Both the position numbers and the translations under genes were made by a program. Below are positions 12,779 through 24,341 of a DNA stretch of 64,000 nucleotides, piece after piece. Source of the DNA: Chrysemys picta bellii (taxonomy: Eukaryota > Chordata > Testudines > Emydidae); assembly GCF_011386835.1 (NCBI RefSeq), contig NC_088795.1, positions 106,328,434 to 106,392,433 of the forward strand, in the 5' to 3' direction. Every line of letters begins with the position of its first letter. Positions within the stretch are counted from its first letter, which is position 1. The notes under the pieces were generated by a model. That model did not search any database. It was given only the letters and a program-made list of their open reading frames with translations, and had not been told where the DNA came from.

Positions 12779-13434
12779 AACATTCAGCTCAGACTGTGGG
12801 CATCCCATACAACTATATAATGCTAATTTACATGTAACTAGACAGATAAGCATCTCTTACCTGAAAGAAACCTATTTCTTACCTTTTGGTGATCAGCTCC
12901 AAGTCAGACTTTAAGAACATAATTTTCAGGACAGTATACATATTTTTCAGTGATTATGAGGACCAATGTGATACAGGCTTTCAGCAGAGACCTTACTCTC
13001 TGAATTAGAATGTAAATACCACACACATGGGATTTACAGCAACCCTAATGCACCCCATGCCCTCAAGAAGATTGAGTTACATTACCTCATAACACAAGGA
13101 CTGATCTGAGGATTTTGAAGCAGGTACTGAATTTTTTTTAAATACATCAAACTCAACATAGAAAGTCAGTATGTATTTTGTGTTGCCATTATTCTCCTTC
13201 TGCAGACATGAAGCCCAGTCACTTGTGCTGGTGTCTGTGCTTAATCAACATTTTAATTTTTTTTTTAATAAGGGAAGATTGTTCATATAAGCTAGAGGTT
13301 TGAAGAATAGTAGGTCACCATCCACTGGGCATTTTGTGTAGATTCTAGAGAATTTTAGTATATACATATATTTGCTAATAAATAATCACAACCTTTTAAA
13401 CCACCATTAGGTAGATAAGTAGTATTGTAGGTAC
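12779..13434. other. Spacer between two head-to-head LTR-like copies
   Basis: About 650 bp of AT-rich sequence lie between the TGTGAT starts of the two family B copies. No gene or repeat is recognised; there are short poly-T runs near 13132 and 13257. Confidence 0.5.
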
Positions 13435-14231
13435 TGTGATAGGGTGGCTGCCACTCACTGGTATATAAGGGGTTAACCCAACCCTGGGGAGGCTGTGCGG
13501 GAGGCAGCCAATAAGGAAAAGTCTTGTAGTGCCAGCCAATTAGGGGAAGGTTTGTTGGAGGAGCCAATCAGGGCCAGGGTGGCCCATATAAGAAGGGGCT
13601 GCTGAGCAAAGTAGAGAGTAGTCACTCCCTGGAGTTTGAGGGAAAAGGACTGGCTGCTTAGAGGGCTGGAGCACCATGGACAGAGCAGTGCTGGGCAGGG
13701 TCAGTAGAGTATGAGAAAGCTCCAGGCTGATGGCTGCCAACTGAGGACCTGATACAAGGACAGAGGAGGTGCTGGGGCTGGGTGGAAGTGGCCCAGGGAA
13801 GGAGACAGCAGAGTTGGAGGAGGAGCAGTATGTGGCTGCCAGCTATAGGGTCCCTGGGTCAGGGCCTGGAGTAGTGGGCAGGCCTGGGCTCTCCCCCACT
13901 GGCCCCTGAGGGAAGTGACTAGGACATGGAATGCAATCTGCTAGTGAGATGAGTGGCTAGAACTTGGAATGCAGATGTCCAGTGAGGAAAGTGGTTGAAC
14001 TGAGGACTGTTGGTCTCCTGGAAGGGGGGAAAGAACAGAGTGGGGCACAGCCAGAGGGCTGTGTCCAGAAGAGGATAATGTGGTCTGGGGAGCAACATGG
14101 GTCTTGGATGTGGAGACAGAAGTGATGATGGGAGAGAGACACCACCTGCTGAGGGCACACTGGCAACCCTGAGCTAATTCCCAGGACAGCTAGCAGGAGG
14201 CACTATGGTGGTGAGTTGAACCCTTTCACCA
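13435..14231 (+). mobile_element. LTR-like element, family B, copy 2 (plus)
   Basis: It begins TGTGATAGGGTGGCTGCCAC and ends GTGAGTTGAACCCTTTCACCA; the ends are loosely inverted (TGTGATAGGGT against TGTGAAAGGGT). The first 160 bp hold three CCAAT boxes and a TATA box, as in a retroviral or retrotransposon U3 region. The rest is purine-rich. Copies 1 (minus) and 3 (43470, plus) share the terminal pattern. Small minus-strand open frames (13355-14166) are shadows of its skewed composition. The flanking 5-mers GGTAC and TGACC do not match. Confidence 0.65.
13508..13600 (+). promoter_or_regulatory. Triple CCAAT plus TATA promoter inside the LTR-like element
   Basis: CCAAT occurs at 13508-13512, 13536-13540 and 13564-13568, exactly 28 bp apart each time. 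A TATA-like CATATAAG follows at about 13586-13592. Spacing and order fit a canonical RNA polymerase II core promoter, with transcription expected to start roughly 25-30 bp after the TATA box. Activity cannot be judged from sequence. Confidence 0.65.
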
Positions 14232-14627
14232 TGACCCAGATGATGTCACCATTGGAGCCAATGTCAGCAGCAGGATTATAGTGCAGAATTTCCTTGTTCT
14301 TAGTTCTCTGCTAGATAAGGTTGCACTTACTCTACTTAACTGCTTCTCTTTTTGGTCTGATATGCAATTAACTACTCTGGATGGAGGTGCATCAGTTGCA
14401 GGCAGCTTGCAAACCAGAAGGAAGCTTGTTGTATCCTTGGTGCAGAAGTTAACTGAGTTATTACCCAGCACAACCATAACCTGATCTGGCAACCTCTCAA
14501 ATTGAGAGACCTGTAGTTTTCATAGATCCTAGGTTGCCAAAGTACAAACCCACCTGAAACCAGTGGATATTTACTTAGCATAGCTAAGCTGTGACACTAT
14601 GGCTACTACCCATGTTACTATGGCTAC
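14232..14627. other. Unassigned spacer
   Basis: No clear element. The short open frames around 14226-14581 on both strands overlap each other and have no recognisable domain. Confidence 0.45.
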
Positions 14628-14719
14628 ACTATTTATTCTTGCAGTAGCTCTCATTGAGATACAATGAGCATGTTGTGTGCACTGGGGAATCATACCCCTA
14701 GCTTGTAGTGTAGACATAG
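14628..14719. mobile_element. Very small MITE remnant (92 bp)
   Basis: The ends CTATGGCTACACT (14628-14640) and AGTGTAGACATAG (14707-14719) are inverted copies with one mismatch. No reliable target duplication is seen. The terminal GTCTACACT-type motif resembles other MITE ends at 43621 and 22074, but the interior differs. Confidence 0.5.
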
Positions 14720-14933
14720 CATTAGAAAACATCATTTTTTCCCCCCAAAAATGCTAGTGATGGAGAATGCACCACAACACTTGATTAATTAGTCAAATGG
14801 TTAATTACCTTGTTAAAAACTTGTCTCATTTCCACTTTGTATTTGTCTAGCTTCAAAATTCCAGCCATTGGATCATATTATACCTTTTTTTTGCTAGGTC
14901 GAAGAGTCCACTATAAAATATCTATTCTGTATA

Positions 14934-15108
14934 CTGACGCTCCCCGGGTTATGCAAACACGACCTATGGAAAAAGTTCAGTAAGTTCCATAAGCTATAAA
15001 GTTGTTTTGTTTTGCATAATGGTTGGGTATACATTCCTGACTTAAGCAAAATTTGAGTTACGCAAGGCGTTCCAGAACGGAATGCTTGCATAAGTCAGGG
15101 AGAGTCTG
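14934..15108. mobile_element. TA-target MITE (Tc1/mariner or pogo-like)
   Basis: The element starts CTGACGCTCCCCGGGTTATG and ends GCATAAGTCAGGGAGAGTCTG, an imperfect inverted pair, flanked on both sides by TA (14932-14933 and 15109-15110). Length is 175 bp. A TA target duplication with short inverted ends suggests mobilisation by a Tc1/mariner/pogo-type transposase supplied elsewhere. Confidence 0.75.
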
Positions 15109-15117
15109 TATAGGTAC

Positions 15118-15995
15118 TTATAAACTCTGATCAAGTTACCCCTGAGCCACCTTCTTGTTAAAGTAAATAGATTGAGCTCCTTGAGTGTATAATTAATTTT
15201 ATTTTTAACCTTTAATTGTTCTTATGGTCTTCTCTGAACTGTCTCCAATTACCAACATCCTTCTTGAATTATGGACACCAGAACTCGACACAGCAGTCCA
15301 GCTGCAGTTTACATACAGCCATAATAAAACTTATTATTTGTGTCCAGTTTACCAACTGATCCAGATTGCTTTGCATTAGTGACCTGTCCTCTTATTTACC
15401 ACTCCCCAATTTTTGTCCTTTGCAAACTTAATCAGTGATAATTTTATGTTCTTTTCCAGAACATTGATGAAAAATGTAAAATCGCATAGGGCCAAACATT
15501 GATCTTTTCAGGAACCCACTTGATTCCTCTTTTACAATTACATTTTTAGATGCATCAACTAGCTAGTTTTTGATCCATTTAATGTGTGCACTGTTAATTT
15601 TGTATTCTAGTTTTTTTTTAATCTAAATGTTGTGTAGCACCTTACACAACATCTGAAATATATTACATCAACATTATCTTTATCAATCATACTTGTAATT
15701 TGATGAATAAAGATATCAAGTTAGTGTCTCAGGAATTATTTTCCATAACCCATGCTGATTGGCATTAAGTATATCACCCTTCTTTAATTTTTATTAATCA
15801 AGTCTTGTATCAGCCGCTTCATTATCTTGCCTGGGGTCGATGTCAGACTAACCATTCTATAATTGCCCAAGTCATCACACGTAATCTTTTTAAAATAGTT
15901 GCATAATATTAGCTTTTTTCTAGTCTTCTGGAACTTTCTAAGTATTCCAAACTTATTAAAAATCAATATTAACAGTCCAGCAAGATCCCCAGCCA
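15118..15995 (-). mobile_element. Old, degraded CR1 LINE fragment
   Basis: The minus strand retains scattered CR1 reverse-transcriptase features, best at about 15784-15880 (DLGNYRMVSLTSTPGKIM), equivalent to [16 protein letters not shown] in the CR1 at 63 kb. DNA-level similarity to that copy (for example CTTTGCAAACTTAAT near 15419) can be followed across the block, with many indels. It is far more decayed than the other CR1 copies and so is the oldest here. Confidence 0.85.
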
Positions 15996-17285
15996 ACTCT
16001 TTTAAAACACTTGCACGTTTTTTTGTTGATCTGAAAATAAAGCAGGAATCTATGGTATTCAATTGAAAAAAAATGACTTTTTTTTCTTGGTGATGCATCA
16101 TGACAGATTACTATCTTTCAAAGCCTATAACATAACATGAGGAAGTGAGAAGCTCAATCTGCTGAGATGTATTAACACAGGTCACTGAAAAAATATGAAA
16201 TAACCTTACATGTTACTGAAAGCTACAACAAAGAAATAAAACCAGCATGGGAATATCTCTAGTCGAAATGCAGAGGGAAAATATAGCATTCACTAAATGA
16301 TTCAAGCAGAGTATTAGCTTTGATAATCAGCACTGGTAATTAGAAGCAGAATTACCCTTGGAAAAATAAGTTATTTCTACTCAAGTAGTTCAAATTTAAT
16401 TGAACAATTAACCCCATATTCAGATGAAAACTTAAGGTTGAGCAGTTTAGTGTGTGGAGAAAGGTCATTTTTGTCTTGATGTATGCTTTTCCCTATGCCT
16501 TATTAATTTTGACTTATTCATTAGAAAATTGCTTCATGGCAATACTCATTCACAAACTGAAGGTAAACATATTGTCTTGATCTATTCATACTTGTTACTT
16601 GTGCTGCTAGTTAAAATACATTTTCATTATGTTTGACTTATTCTTTTTGCTTTAAATGTATGATACAAGTAGGGCATCAGCATTTCCACATAATCCCACA
16701 TCTAAATCCCAGGATCTGTGCGTACTTTGAATCTTTAATTATTTTAAAAGTTGTAAGAACATTGTCCTTGGTTAAAAGAATTAATTTTAAATTATAATGT
16801 GACATAAAATGAGATTCCCTTGTATTAGAGGGCGATAATGGCATAATGAAAAATGTAAGAGTGTGTCTGTAAAGCTTGTAGAATTAAAACTAATTAAAGA
16901 TTTGGATTCAAGAACTATGTAGCATGTATTAAAACAATTGATTTAAAATGTCTAGATGAGACTAATTCAAAGAAACAATCTAGTCTCTTTACAAGCAGCT
17001 TAACAATATTGAGGGAAATAGAGTTCCTGACTATTATGGTATTTTGTATTAAACTATTTAGATATTTGAAAACTTTAACTCATTTTCTTAAGTCAGCCAC
17101 TATTGCTGTGTGACATGGAAGGATGTAAGAAAAAATGAGCACTCCGAATTAGACAAAATACATGCCCTACATTTGTCTATTAGATGCATACATAGTTATG
17201 TACACCTACTGTACTTTTACTGACTTTTCAGTCTGTATGCATGTTTATACCTCAGTGCTACAATAGTTACACAGGTGAGTATTTT
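15996..17285. other. Unassigned AT-rich spacer
   Basis: No gene or element recognised. The region around 16790-16930 is AT-rich and of high sequence complexity, and could hold conserved non-coding sequence, but nothing here proves that. Confidence 0.45.
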
Positions 17286-17425
17286 TATATCCTTGGGGTC
17301 TGATCCCTTGCCTATTGAAGTACATGGAAATACTTTCATTATCTTCAGTGGGCTTTGCTCAGGATCTTGACTCTTCCAATTAAAGTCAGTGGGATTGTTA
17401 ACATGTTTGCAGGATTCAGCCCTTG
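17286..17425. repeat. Ancient amniote interspersed repeat, degenerate
   Basis: It contains the recurring motifs GGTCTGATCCCTTGCC, TTCAGTGGGCTTTGCTCAGG, AAAGTCAGTGGGATT and TTTGCAGGATTCAGCCC. Related motifs recur at about 7690, 44545, 50170 and 50510. These read as decayed pieces of old fold-back or SINE-like repeats common in reptile and bird DNA, recognised from memory of the motif rather than by search. Confidence 0.5.
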
Positions 17426-17539
17426 AGATAAAATCCAGTAAAAGATCACATAATCTGAGTAAAGGCTTGTTCCTGTGCTGTTCATTTAGATCCTAAATGA
17501 GTTGTGTGCAAACAAAAATGTACTTAAAAGCATCTGAGC

Positions 17540-18990
17540 TTGGGACCTAAGGACTGGATACAAAAATATTTTTGGCACCTAGAAAATCACTGGAACAACG
17601 CTGGAATCCACAAGGCCTGAATTAGTTGCTTAGGCTCCCTTTTTAATGCATAGGGAGGGATAGGTGCCTAAACATGGCATCCACAAAAGGCAGCATGCTA
17701 GACAGGGAGCTACCTAAGCTAGCCCATGGGAGATTCCAATGAAGAGTGTGTTCCAAGATCCACCCCCTTTTGTTGGGCACCTAACTTTGGGCTATAGTGC
17801 GATGTCTATCTCAGTTTATGATGCATAACCAGGAACCCTTTCCTGGAGGCAGATGGCTTAGGCAGCTAAGTCACTTCTTGTGTGAGTGGATGAAGTACCA
17901 GTCTCACTCCATACAAAACAGCTGATAGAAGAGGTGCCCATCTTAAAACTCTTAGTCCTGTGGTTAGAGCACTAACTCAGGACGTGAGACACTCTGATTC
18001 AATTCTTCCCTCTGCCTGAAGGTAAGAAAAGATCTGAAGAGGGCATCTCCCATGTCCTAAAGGAGAATTCTTCAATCACTGAGCAATGAGATTTTTTCTG
18101 AGGGAGGACTCCTCAATCTTTTGTATTGAAGTTGTTCCACTTTAGATTAAATAATGAAGTAGTCATGGGGCCAGAGAGGCAGACTGTATGACCTTAGTGG
18201 TTAGTGCACTCATCTGGGAGACCAGAGACTCGGTGTCTTGCCCCCTGCTCTAGTGACTCTTAATAATTAAGGAGTCATTAGAGCAGAGGGATCAGACAAG
18301 ACCCTGGGTCTCCTACTTCCCATGTGGGTGCCCTAACTGCCAGGCTGTCAAGTCATACTCTCCCTGTCTCTGGCCCAGTGACTCTTTAATATTTATTCCA
18401 AAGTGGAACAGCTTCAACAGGAGATTCCGAGGGAGCCCTTCATTAGAATATTCCCCTATCCCTGTCATTCAGGAACTCTCCTAAAAGTAAGACCCCTAAT
18501 CATATTCTCAATACCAATCAGGCAAAGAGGGAAATCAAAGCTGGATCTCCTACACCCCCTGTGAGTGCTGTAACCACTGTGCTAAATATTATAAGGTTAG
18601 CAATCCCACCACAACCTTCTCTTCTGGACAGATTATGAATGGGGTCTGATCCAGTAGGTGACATCAGAGCACCTCCAAGGATCAGGCCCCAAAGGCAAGC
18701 TATGTGGACAAATGCCTGTCTTCCTTGGCTTGTGGCTTACATTTGGGCTTAGGCAGGAGATAGGTGTCCGGACACGTAGAGTGAGGCAGCACTGCACATA
18801 CCCAGAGGCAGAAACATAGGCTCCCAGAGAACTTTAACAATCACAATTTATATGTTGAGTGACTTCAGGTGCTTACAGGGCTAGGCAGCAGCCAAGCATA
18901 GGTTTTGTGGATCTTTGATGCCTTAAACTGGGATTTAGGATCTAAATATGGGGGTTAAGTGCATAAATTTCTTTGGATCTGAGCCTAAAT
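17540..18990. mobile_element. Large fold-back (palindromic) element with tRNA-like modules, family C, full copy
   Basis: The sequence is roughly mirror-symmetric about position 18265: CTCTAGTGACTCTTAA is followed by TTAAGGAGTCATTAGAG. Outward, the left arm (GTTGTTCCACTTTAG, GGGGCCAGAGAGGCAG, GTGGTTAGTGCACTC) matches the reverse complement of the right arm (GTTGAAGCTGTTCCAC, GGGCCAGAGACAGGG, GTTAGGGCACCCAC). Each arm is about 700 bp. The modules near 17955 (GTGGTTAGAGCACTAACTC ... GATTCAATTC) and 18194, and their inverses near 18315 and 18565, look like tRNA A-box and B-box segments. A second locus at 40.39-42.0 kb carries one arm only. The outer edges are approximate and I do not recognise a named family. 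Confidence 0.75.
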
Positions 18991-21461
18991 CTTCAACTCC
19001 AAGACAAAGTTTCAGTTGCAGCTGCTTCTATAAGATGTGGAAGAATAGTAGATATAGACCATTGCTTTTAACAGTAGGGGATATGAGGCTAGAGGACCCA
19101 TGCTATGCATGGACTGAATGTGTTTGTTCTCTTTTCCCTTTTATTAGCTTACAAGGAGGTGAAGAACACATGGTAAGTATAAAGGTTTGGACACATTTAG
19201 ATATTAACTTGTAGTCCGAATATGAACCCCTTTATTACAAATGTGGAAGTCTGATGGGGACGTTACTTTCAGCTTAGTCTTTTGGGCATACAGTTGTTTA
19301 TGAAAGTTTATATTATGTATTCAGATTGACAGAGATGGCTTCTGCTGAATGAATCTGATCTAGTGTAATCCTGTATTTTCAAAGACACAATTACTGATGC
19401 AGGTAACTATCCAAGGTGCAGGTAATTACACAAATGAGTTCTAATATCATTAAGAAAATTAAGAACTTCTTTCAAACAGTAATTTAGGACAATTAAGGCA
19501 GATACCATAACAGATCTCTGGCATAAAAACATTATAAACAAAAGTACAAATCACTTACTCTGCATGGCAGATATATTGCAGCTACTATGTAGGGTTCATG
19601 CAACTAATATAACCCCCCTAAAAGTATTAATTACCTTTGAATCTTTTTTAATACAGCAAACTCTGAAAGTGATGTAGAATTTCCAAGTTTTTGATTATGT
19701 GCCATGTTCTAAAGAGTAATCAAATTCACAAACATAGAAGTTTGTATTTTCAGCCTAATACATCCTTTTAACATGGATTTATGAGTGCATAAGCCTCCTC
19801 CAGTGTCTCAGCAACTGACTTGAAAAAAGATCAATATTATTGAAATATTTTTCAAGGAACTACTTCAAAAACAAATTCTGTGCTATAATCCTTCTTATTC
19901 TGTCTTTTTTGTCAAAAGCAAACAACTAACAGAATAAGGGTAATACCATAATTACCACAAAATAATCGTTTCTGTTTACATATACAGAAACAAATCTATG
20001 ACTTCATAGGAAAAGATCAGATTATACAATACAAGTGCAGTACAGTACATAGTCACCCTTCTGTCCCTGAAACCCTTTTTCATTCAGTCTCTGGAAGCTT
20101 CATAATGTTCTGAATAAAGTAGCAATTTAAATTGCTACAGAGGTAAGAAAGTTTAGTCTTTGATTAGCAATAAAATAAAGCTGGAGGTTTCTGCTTGAAA
20201 TCAATGGGTTATGGACAGAATTCCACATCAGATAACTGCAGTGTGTAACAGGTATGGCATTGCCTGCATCCCAGACAGGGACTATCATTTACACTGGTAA
20301 CTTAAATGGAGTTTCTGTACCTTTGCACAGATATAACTCAGAGCAGAATTTGGACCACCACATATGAAGATCTAATCATTTATCTCATGGGAGTCGGGGG
20401 GAGAGAAGGAAGGGAAGACAGATTTCTTTCAGGATTGCTCCCAATGTCAAAGTCATGTGAGTCTGGTTAGTAACTGTCTGCAGAAGATCTGACCCTGGAA
20501 TAAACAGAATACATCAGTTTTCTGCTCTATCAATTTTTATAAGCACAAATTCACCTTAAAATATAAAACTGGTAATGTCAAAGTATCATTTGACTGCAGC
20601 TGTACCCAGAGTAAGCATTGCAAAAATTACACTTATTTTATCCATGAGTCCTCTAGTAATTCATAACTGAAACTGAGTGAATACAAACAGAATTAAATAT
20701 TAAACACTATTCCCAACTTCATAGCATTAAAAATCTGAATATTTAACTGCCAGACATTTCCCATTTCAAGCTAATGAAGAATGTTAATTTAAAATAAAAT
20801 ATTCACAATCAGGATACTTATTCACACGTGTGTTCCATTCTTATTTCACATTTCCCTCTTTTCACTTCCAGCCACTCAATTTTTTTTTCCCCCCAAATCT
20901 TCTTTGAGTTTTCCCTCACTTGATCCAGAGGTGCCCAGAATTGAGTCTAGTCTTCTAGGTGCAGGCTCACTTGTGCCACACAGAAAGGGACCTCCTCCCT
21001 TCTGCATGATGATGCCTTTACACTGATTTCATACTGGGGTTGCCACCACATCATATTGCAGACTGATATCCAATTCCCTTTTCAGTTCTAGCACTTTTCC
21101 AGATTTATAAATTTCCTTGTATCTCTCTCCCATCCAACATATGTACTTTAGATCGCATTTTCAGGGAGAATATTACTTTTATTTCCTTCCAATCTTGCTT
21201 TCTTTTTTTGTGTTTGTTTGAAAAAATGTTATATAGCTTAGTGGTAGAAGGTACCGTTCAGTATAGCATTATATAAATTATTGTCCTTTAAAATTCCTCC
21301 TATTTTGCAGGAAGATTCCAGCCTTTCAGAAAAGTCCATTGAATAACAGTGAGTTCCTATGAAAAAGAAAATCCTGTCAGGCCAGACAGGAGAAATTTTA
21401 AAGTACCGGGATATTGTAAGATACAATAATAAGAAAAAAGAAAACTATAGATATAACTTGA
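18991..21461. other. Unassigned AT-rich spacer
   Basis: No gene recognised. About 20180-20360 resembles an old interspersed repeat (AGAGCAGAATTTGGACC near 20340). The 88-codon frame at 18948-19214 starts at the edge of the fold-back element and has no domain. Confidence 0.45.
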
Positions 21462-21535
<74 letters not shown>

Positions 21536-21556
21536 ACACACACACACACACACACA
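21462..21556. repeat. Palindromic (GT)n(TA)n(CA)n microsatellite
   Basis: About 10 GT units (21462-21482), then about 25 AT units (to about 21532), then about 10 CA units (to 21556). Because GT and CA are complementary and AT is self-complementary, the whole 95-bp tract can fold into one hairpin or cruciform. Open frames on both strands here are repeat artefacts. Confidence 0.97.
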
Positions 21557-22073
21557 ATATGCAATCAAGTAATCCACGGGAGAATACTGAAGGCTGATAT
21601 TAAAGATTCTAAGGAAAATCATAAAAGTTTTGGAACAATTATAAATTTTACCAGAAAACAGTATCTCTGTTTTTTGTTTTGTTTTTGTTTTTGTCAGCAG
21701 GCAGCTTTCCTTCCAAGGCAAGGAGGATTTGTCTGCCACATGGGTATGCTCTGATGTGTTTATATTAATATTTAGCCTAGTTCTAGGAACAATCATTAAT
21801 ATTGTGTAGAAAAGGGGAACTTTGCAGAAGTTTTAAGGCTTTTTTCCTGTAGATTTCTCCATGGGTGTGGGTTATCTGGCTATTAATATGCAGCATCCTT
21901 TTAGGTGTCTTCATGAAAACATTGTCTTCCTTGTGTTTGAAAGTAAGTAAACTCAGAAGCATATATTAGACTTTATTTTAGTGTACCACTTTTTAAGTAC
22001 ATGTATGGATTCATTATTTTTCCATTTTATGTTCTGGCAAAAGAAATCTAAGCCAGTGGCAGTGAGAATCTGA
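21557..22073. other. Unassigned spacer
   Basis: No gene or element is recognised. It includes a T/G-rich run (TTTTTGTTTTGTTTTTG) near 21670. Confidence 0.5.
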
Positions 22074-22359
22074 GGCCTTGGCTACACTTACCCGCTAGTT
22101 CGACGGCTGGAAATCGAACTTCTGGGTTCGACTTATCGCGTCTAGTCTGGACGTGATAAGTCGAACCCGGAAGTGCTCGCCGTCGACTGCGGTACTCCAG
22201 CTCGGCGAGAGGAGTACCGCGGAGTCGACGGGGGAGCCTGCCTGCCGAGTGTGGACCAAGGTAAGTTCGAACTAAGGTACTTCGACTTCAGCTACGTTAT
22301 TCACGTAGCTGAAGTTGCGTACCTTAGTTCGAATTAGGGGGGGTAGTGTAGACCAAGCC
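22074..22359 (-). mobile_element. Three-hairpin MITE (Harbinger-like), family D, copy 1
   Basis: The ends GGCCTTGGCTACACT and AGTGTAGACCAAGCC are inverted repeats flanked by TGA (22071-22073 and 22360-22362); CTGAG is also shared on both sides. A 3-bp TNA-type duplication and GGC... ends suggest PIF/Harbinger mobilisation. The body is three successive hairpins: 22119-22174, 22180-22231 and 22266-22333, each with near-perfect stems. No coding capacity. The strand is given relative to copy 2 at 40844-41128, which lies in the opposite orientation. Confidence 0.85.
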
Positions 22360-23248
22360 TGAGTTGGTTAGCAGGTAACATTCAACCTCCTTATGTAGAT
22401 TGGAGAGCTAGTTCTCTTCGGCCATTCCTAACTATTGTTTTGTGAAGAACTGTTATCAACTATTAGACAAATATTTAAAATGCCTAAATATTTGATTGCC
22501 TGGCTGATTCCCATATCCAGGCATCTAATAATTCTGGTGAACACTAGCTGTCACCTTCCTGTTAAAACTATAAAGTTTAAAGAGTTACCATTAAATCAAT
22601 TCACTTCCTATTACCCTTGTTTTAGTGTAATGTATCCTAGGAGACTTTACCTAAAAATAAAATTAACACAATAAAATAAATCACTCTATATAAAATTAAG
22701 ATTCACATATTGGATTGAACTTAAACCTAGATTTAAAAGCTGAATTTGTGCCAGCATTGTACACTGTGAATAATACAATTTAGAAAGTAAACAAAATGTG
22801 AATCAGTAATTCATTTTCAAACCAAAATAGGGACCACATACTAAAATATTACTGAAATACAGTGGGAGGATGTTCAGACCAATAATCATATATACCAAAA
22901 TACATTATTGGGACAGTTAGGGTTGCTACATACATAAAGCGCTCATAAACCTTTAGCACTCAACTGACATGCAGCACAATCTTAAATCTGCCCCTTTCAA
23001 TCTTCTCCGCACACCCTTTACAACTTCTCAGCACTAGTGCCTGTGGAAGTTTGATGTAGCAGATGGTGTGTTTGGGAGAGGGTAGTTTGGAAAAGGGCAG
23101 TTAATAGATGGTAATGGAAGGCTGGCACCCTTGTGGGGGCAGAGTTAAGGCTGCAGTATGTGGGGTACTGTAGTTGTGGTAATGGTAAGGTGTGTGCTCT
23201 TGGGTGAAGGAGAGGGTATTTGTTACTAGTGTCTTTTCAGGGCATGTG
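22360..23248. other. Unassigned spacer
   Basis: AT-rich to about 22990, then more GC-rich and G-rich on the plus strand (23040-23240). No element boundary or gene is recognised. Confidence 0.45.
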
Positions 23249-24336
23249 TGTGACGGGATGGGTCACAGAGAACGCCTTGGGACTGCCATCTGATGTGCTG
23301 AGACTACCTCTGAGCCCGTTTTCCCTGCCAGCTTTGGGCTTCAGTACCCTGTCTTGTTGATCCAGACATGCTAGCCCACTACAAACACAGACCCAGGTCT
23401 GTCTCCAGCACCCAGATACCCAGTTCCCAATGGGGTCCAAACCCCAAATAAATTTTACTTTGTATAAAGCTTATACAGGGTAAACTCGTAAATTGTCTGC
23501 CCTCTATAACACTGGCAGAGAGATAAAGACAGCTGTTTGCTCCCCCCAGCTATTAATACTGCCACCTGGGTTGGTTAATAATCAAAAGTGATTATATTAA
23601 ATATAAAAAGTAGGATTTAAGTGGTTCCAAGTAATAACAGACAGAACAAAGTAAGTTACCAAGCAAAATAAAACAAACAACATGCAAGTCTAAGCCTATT
23701 AAGAAACTGATTACAGGTAAATCTCACCCTCAGATGTTCCAATAAACTTCTTTCAGAGACTAGATTTATTTCTAGTCTGGGCCCAGTCCTCTCCCCGGTA
23801 CAGTCCTTGTTCCAGCTCAGGTGGTAACTGGGGGATTTCTCATGACTGCAGTGCCTTTGTTCTCTTCCACCCACTTATTTAGATTTGGCACAAGGTGGGA
23901 ATCTTTTCTCTCTGGGTCCCCACCCCTCCTTCTAAATGGAAAAGCACCAGATTTAAGATGGATTCCAGTACCAGGTGATATGGTCACATGTCTTGGGAGA
24001 CTCCAAGCCTTCATTCTTCCTGGCCTGACTCATAGGAAGGCTTGTAAGTAAATAGAGCCATTTGCAACCAATTGTCCTAGTTGATGGGAGCCATCAAGAT
24101 TCCAAACCACCATTAATGGCTCACACTTTGCATAATTACAATAGGACCTCAGTTATATTTCATATAGCTAGATACAAGAATGATAAATTTATACAAATTG
24201 GATGACCACACTCAGTAGATTATAAGCTTTGTAATGATACCTTACAAGAGACCTTTTGCATGAAGCATATTCCAGTTACATTATATTCACAATTATTAGC
24301 ATATTTTCATAAAATCACCTGGAGTACAACATCACA
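23249..24336. mobile_element. LTR-like element, family A, copy 1
   Basis: It starts TGTGACGGGATGGGTCACAG and ends ...GGAGTACAACATCACA, with TG...CA termini and a perfect 5-bp target duplication ATGTG (23244-23248 and 24337-24341). Length is 1088 bp. It aligns along its whole length with the copy at 26300-27500, for example TTTTCCCTGCCAGCTTTGGG, GGATTTAAGTGGTTCCAAG, TTTGCATGAAGCATATTCCA. TG/CA ends with a 5-bp duplication and no coding sequence fit a solo LTR of an endogenous retrovirus or LTR retrotransposon. Transcriptional orientation is not clear. Confidence 0.8.
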
Positions 24337-24341
24337 ATGTG

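Noticed and set aside
17955..18020. Possible tRNA gene (GTGGTTAGAGCACT ... GATTCAATTC)
   Set aside because: No acceptor or anticodon stem pairing, and the module recurs several times in both orientations within a repeat.
21359..21796. Open frames of 131-132 codons on both strands
   Set aside because: They are carried through the GT/AT/AC microsatellite, giving Val-Cys and Tyr-Ile runs.
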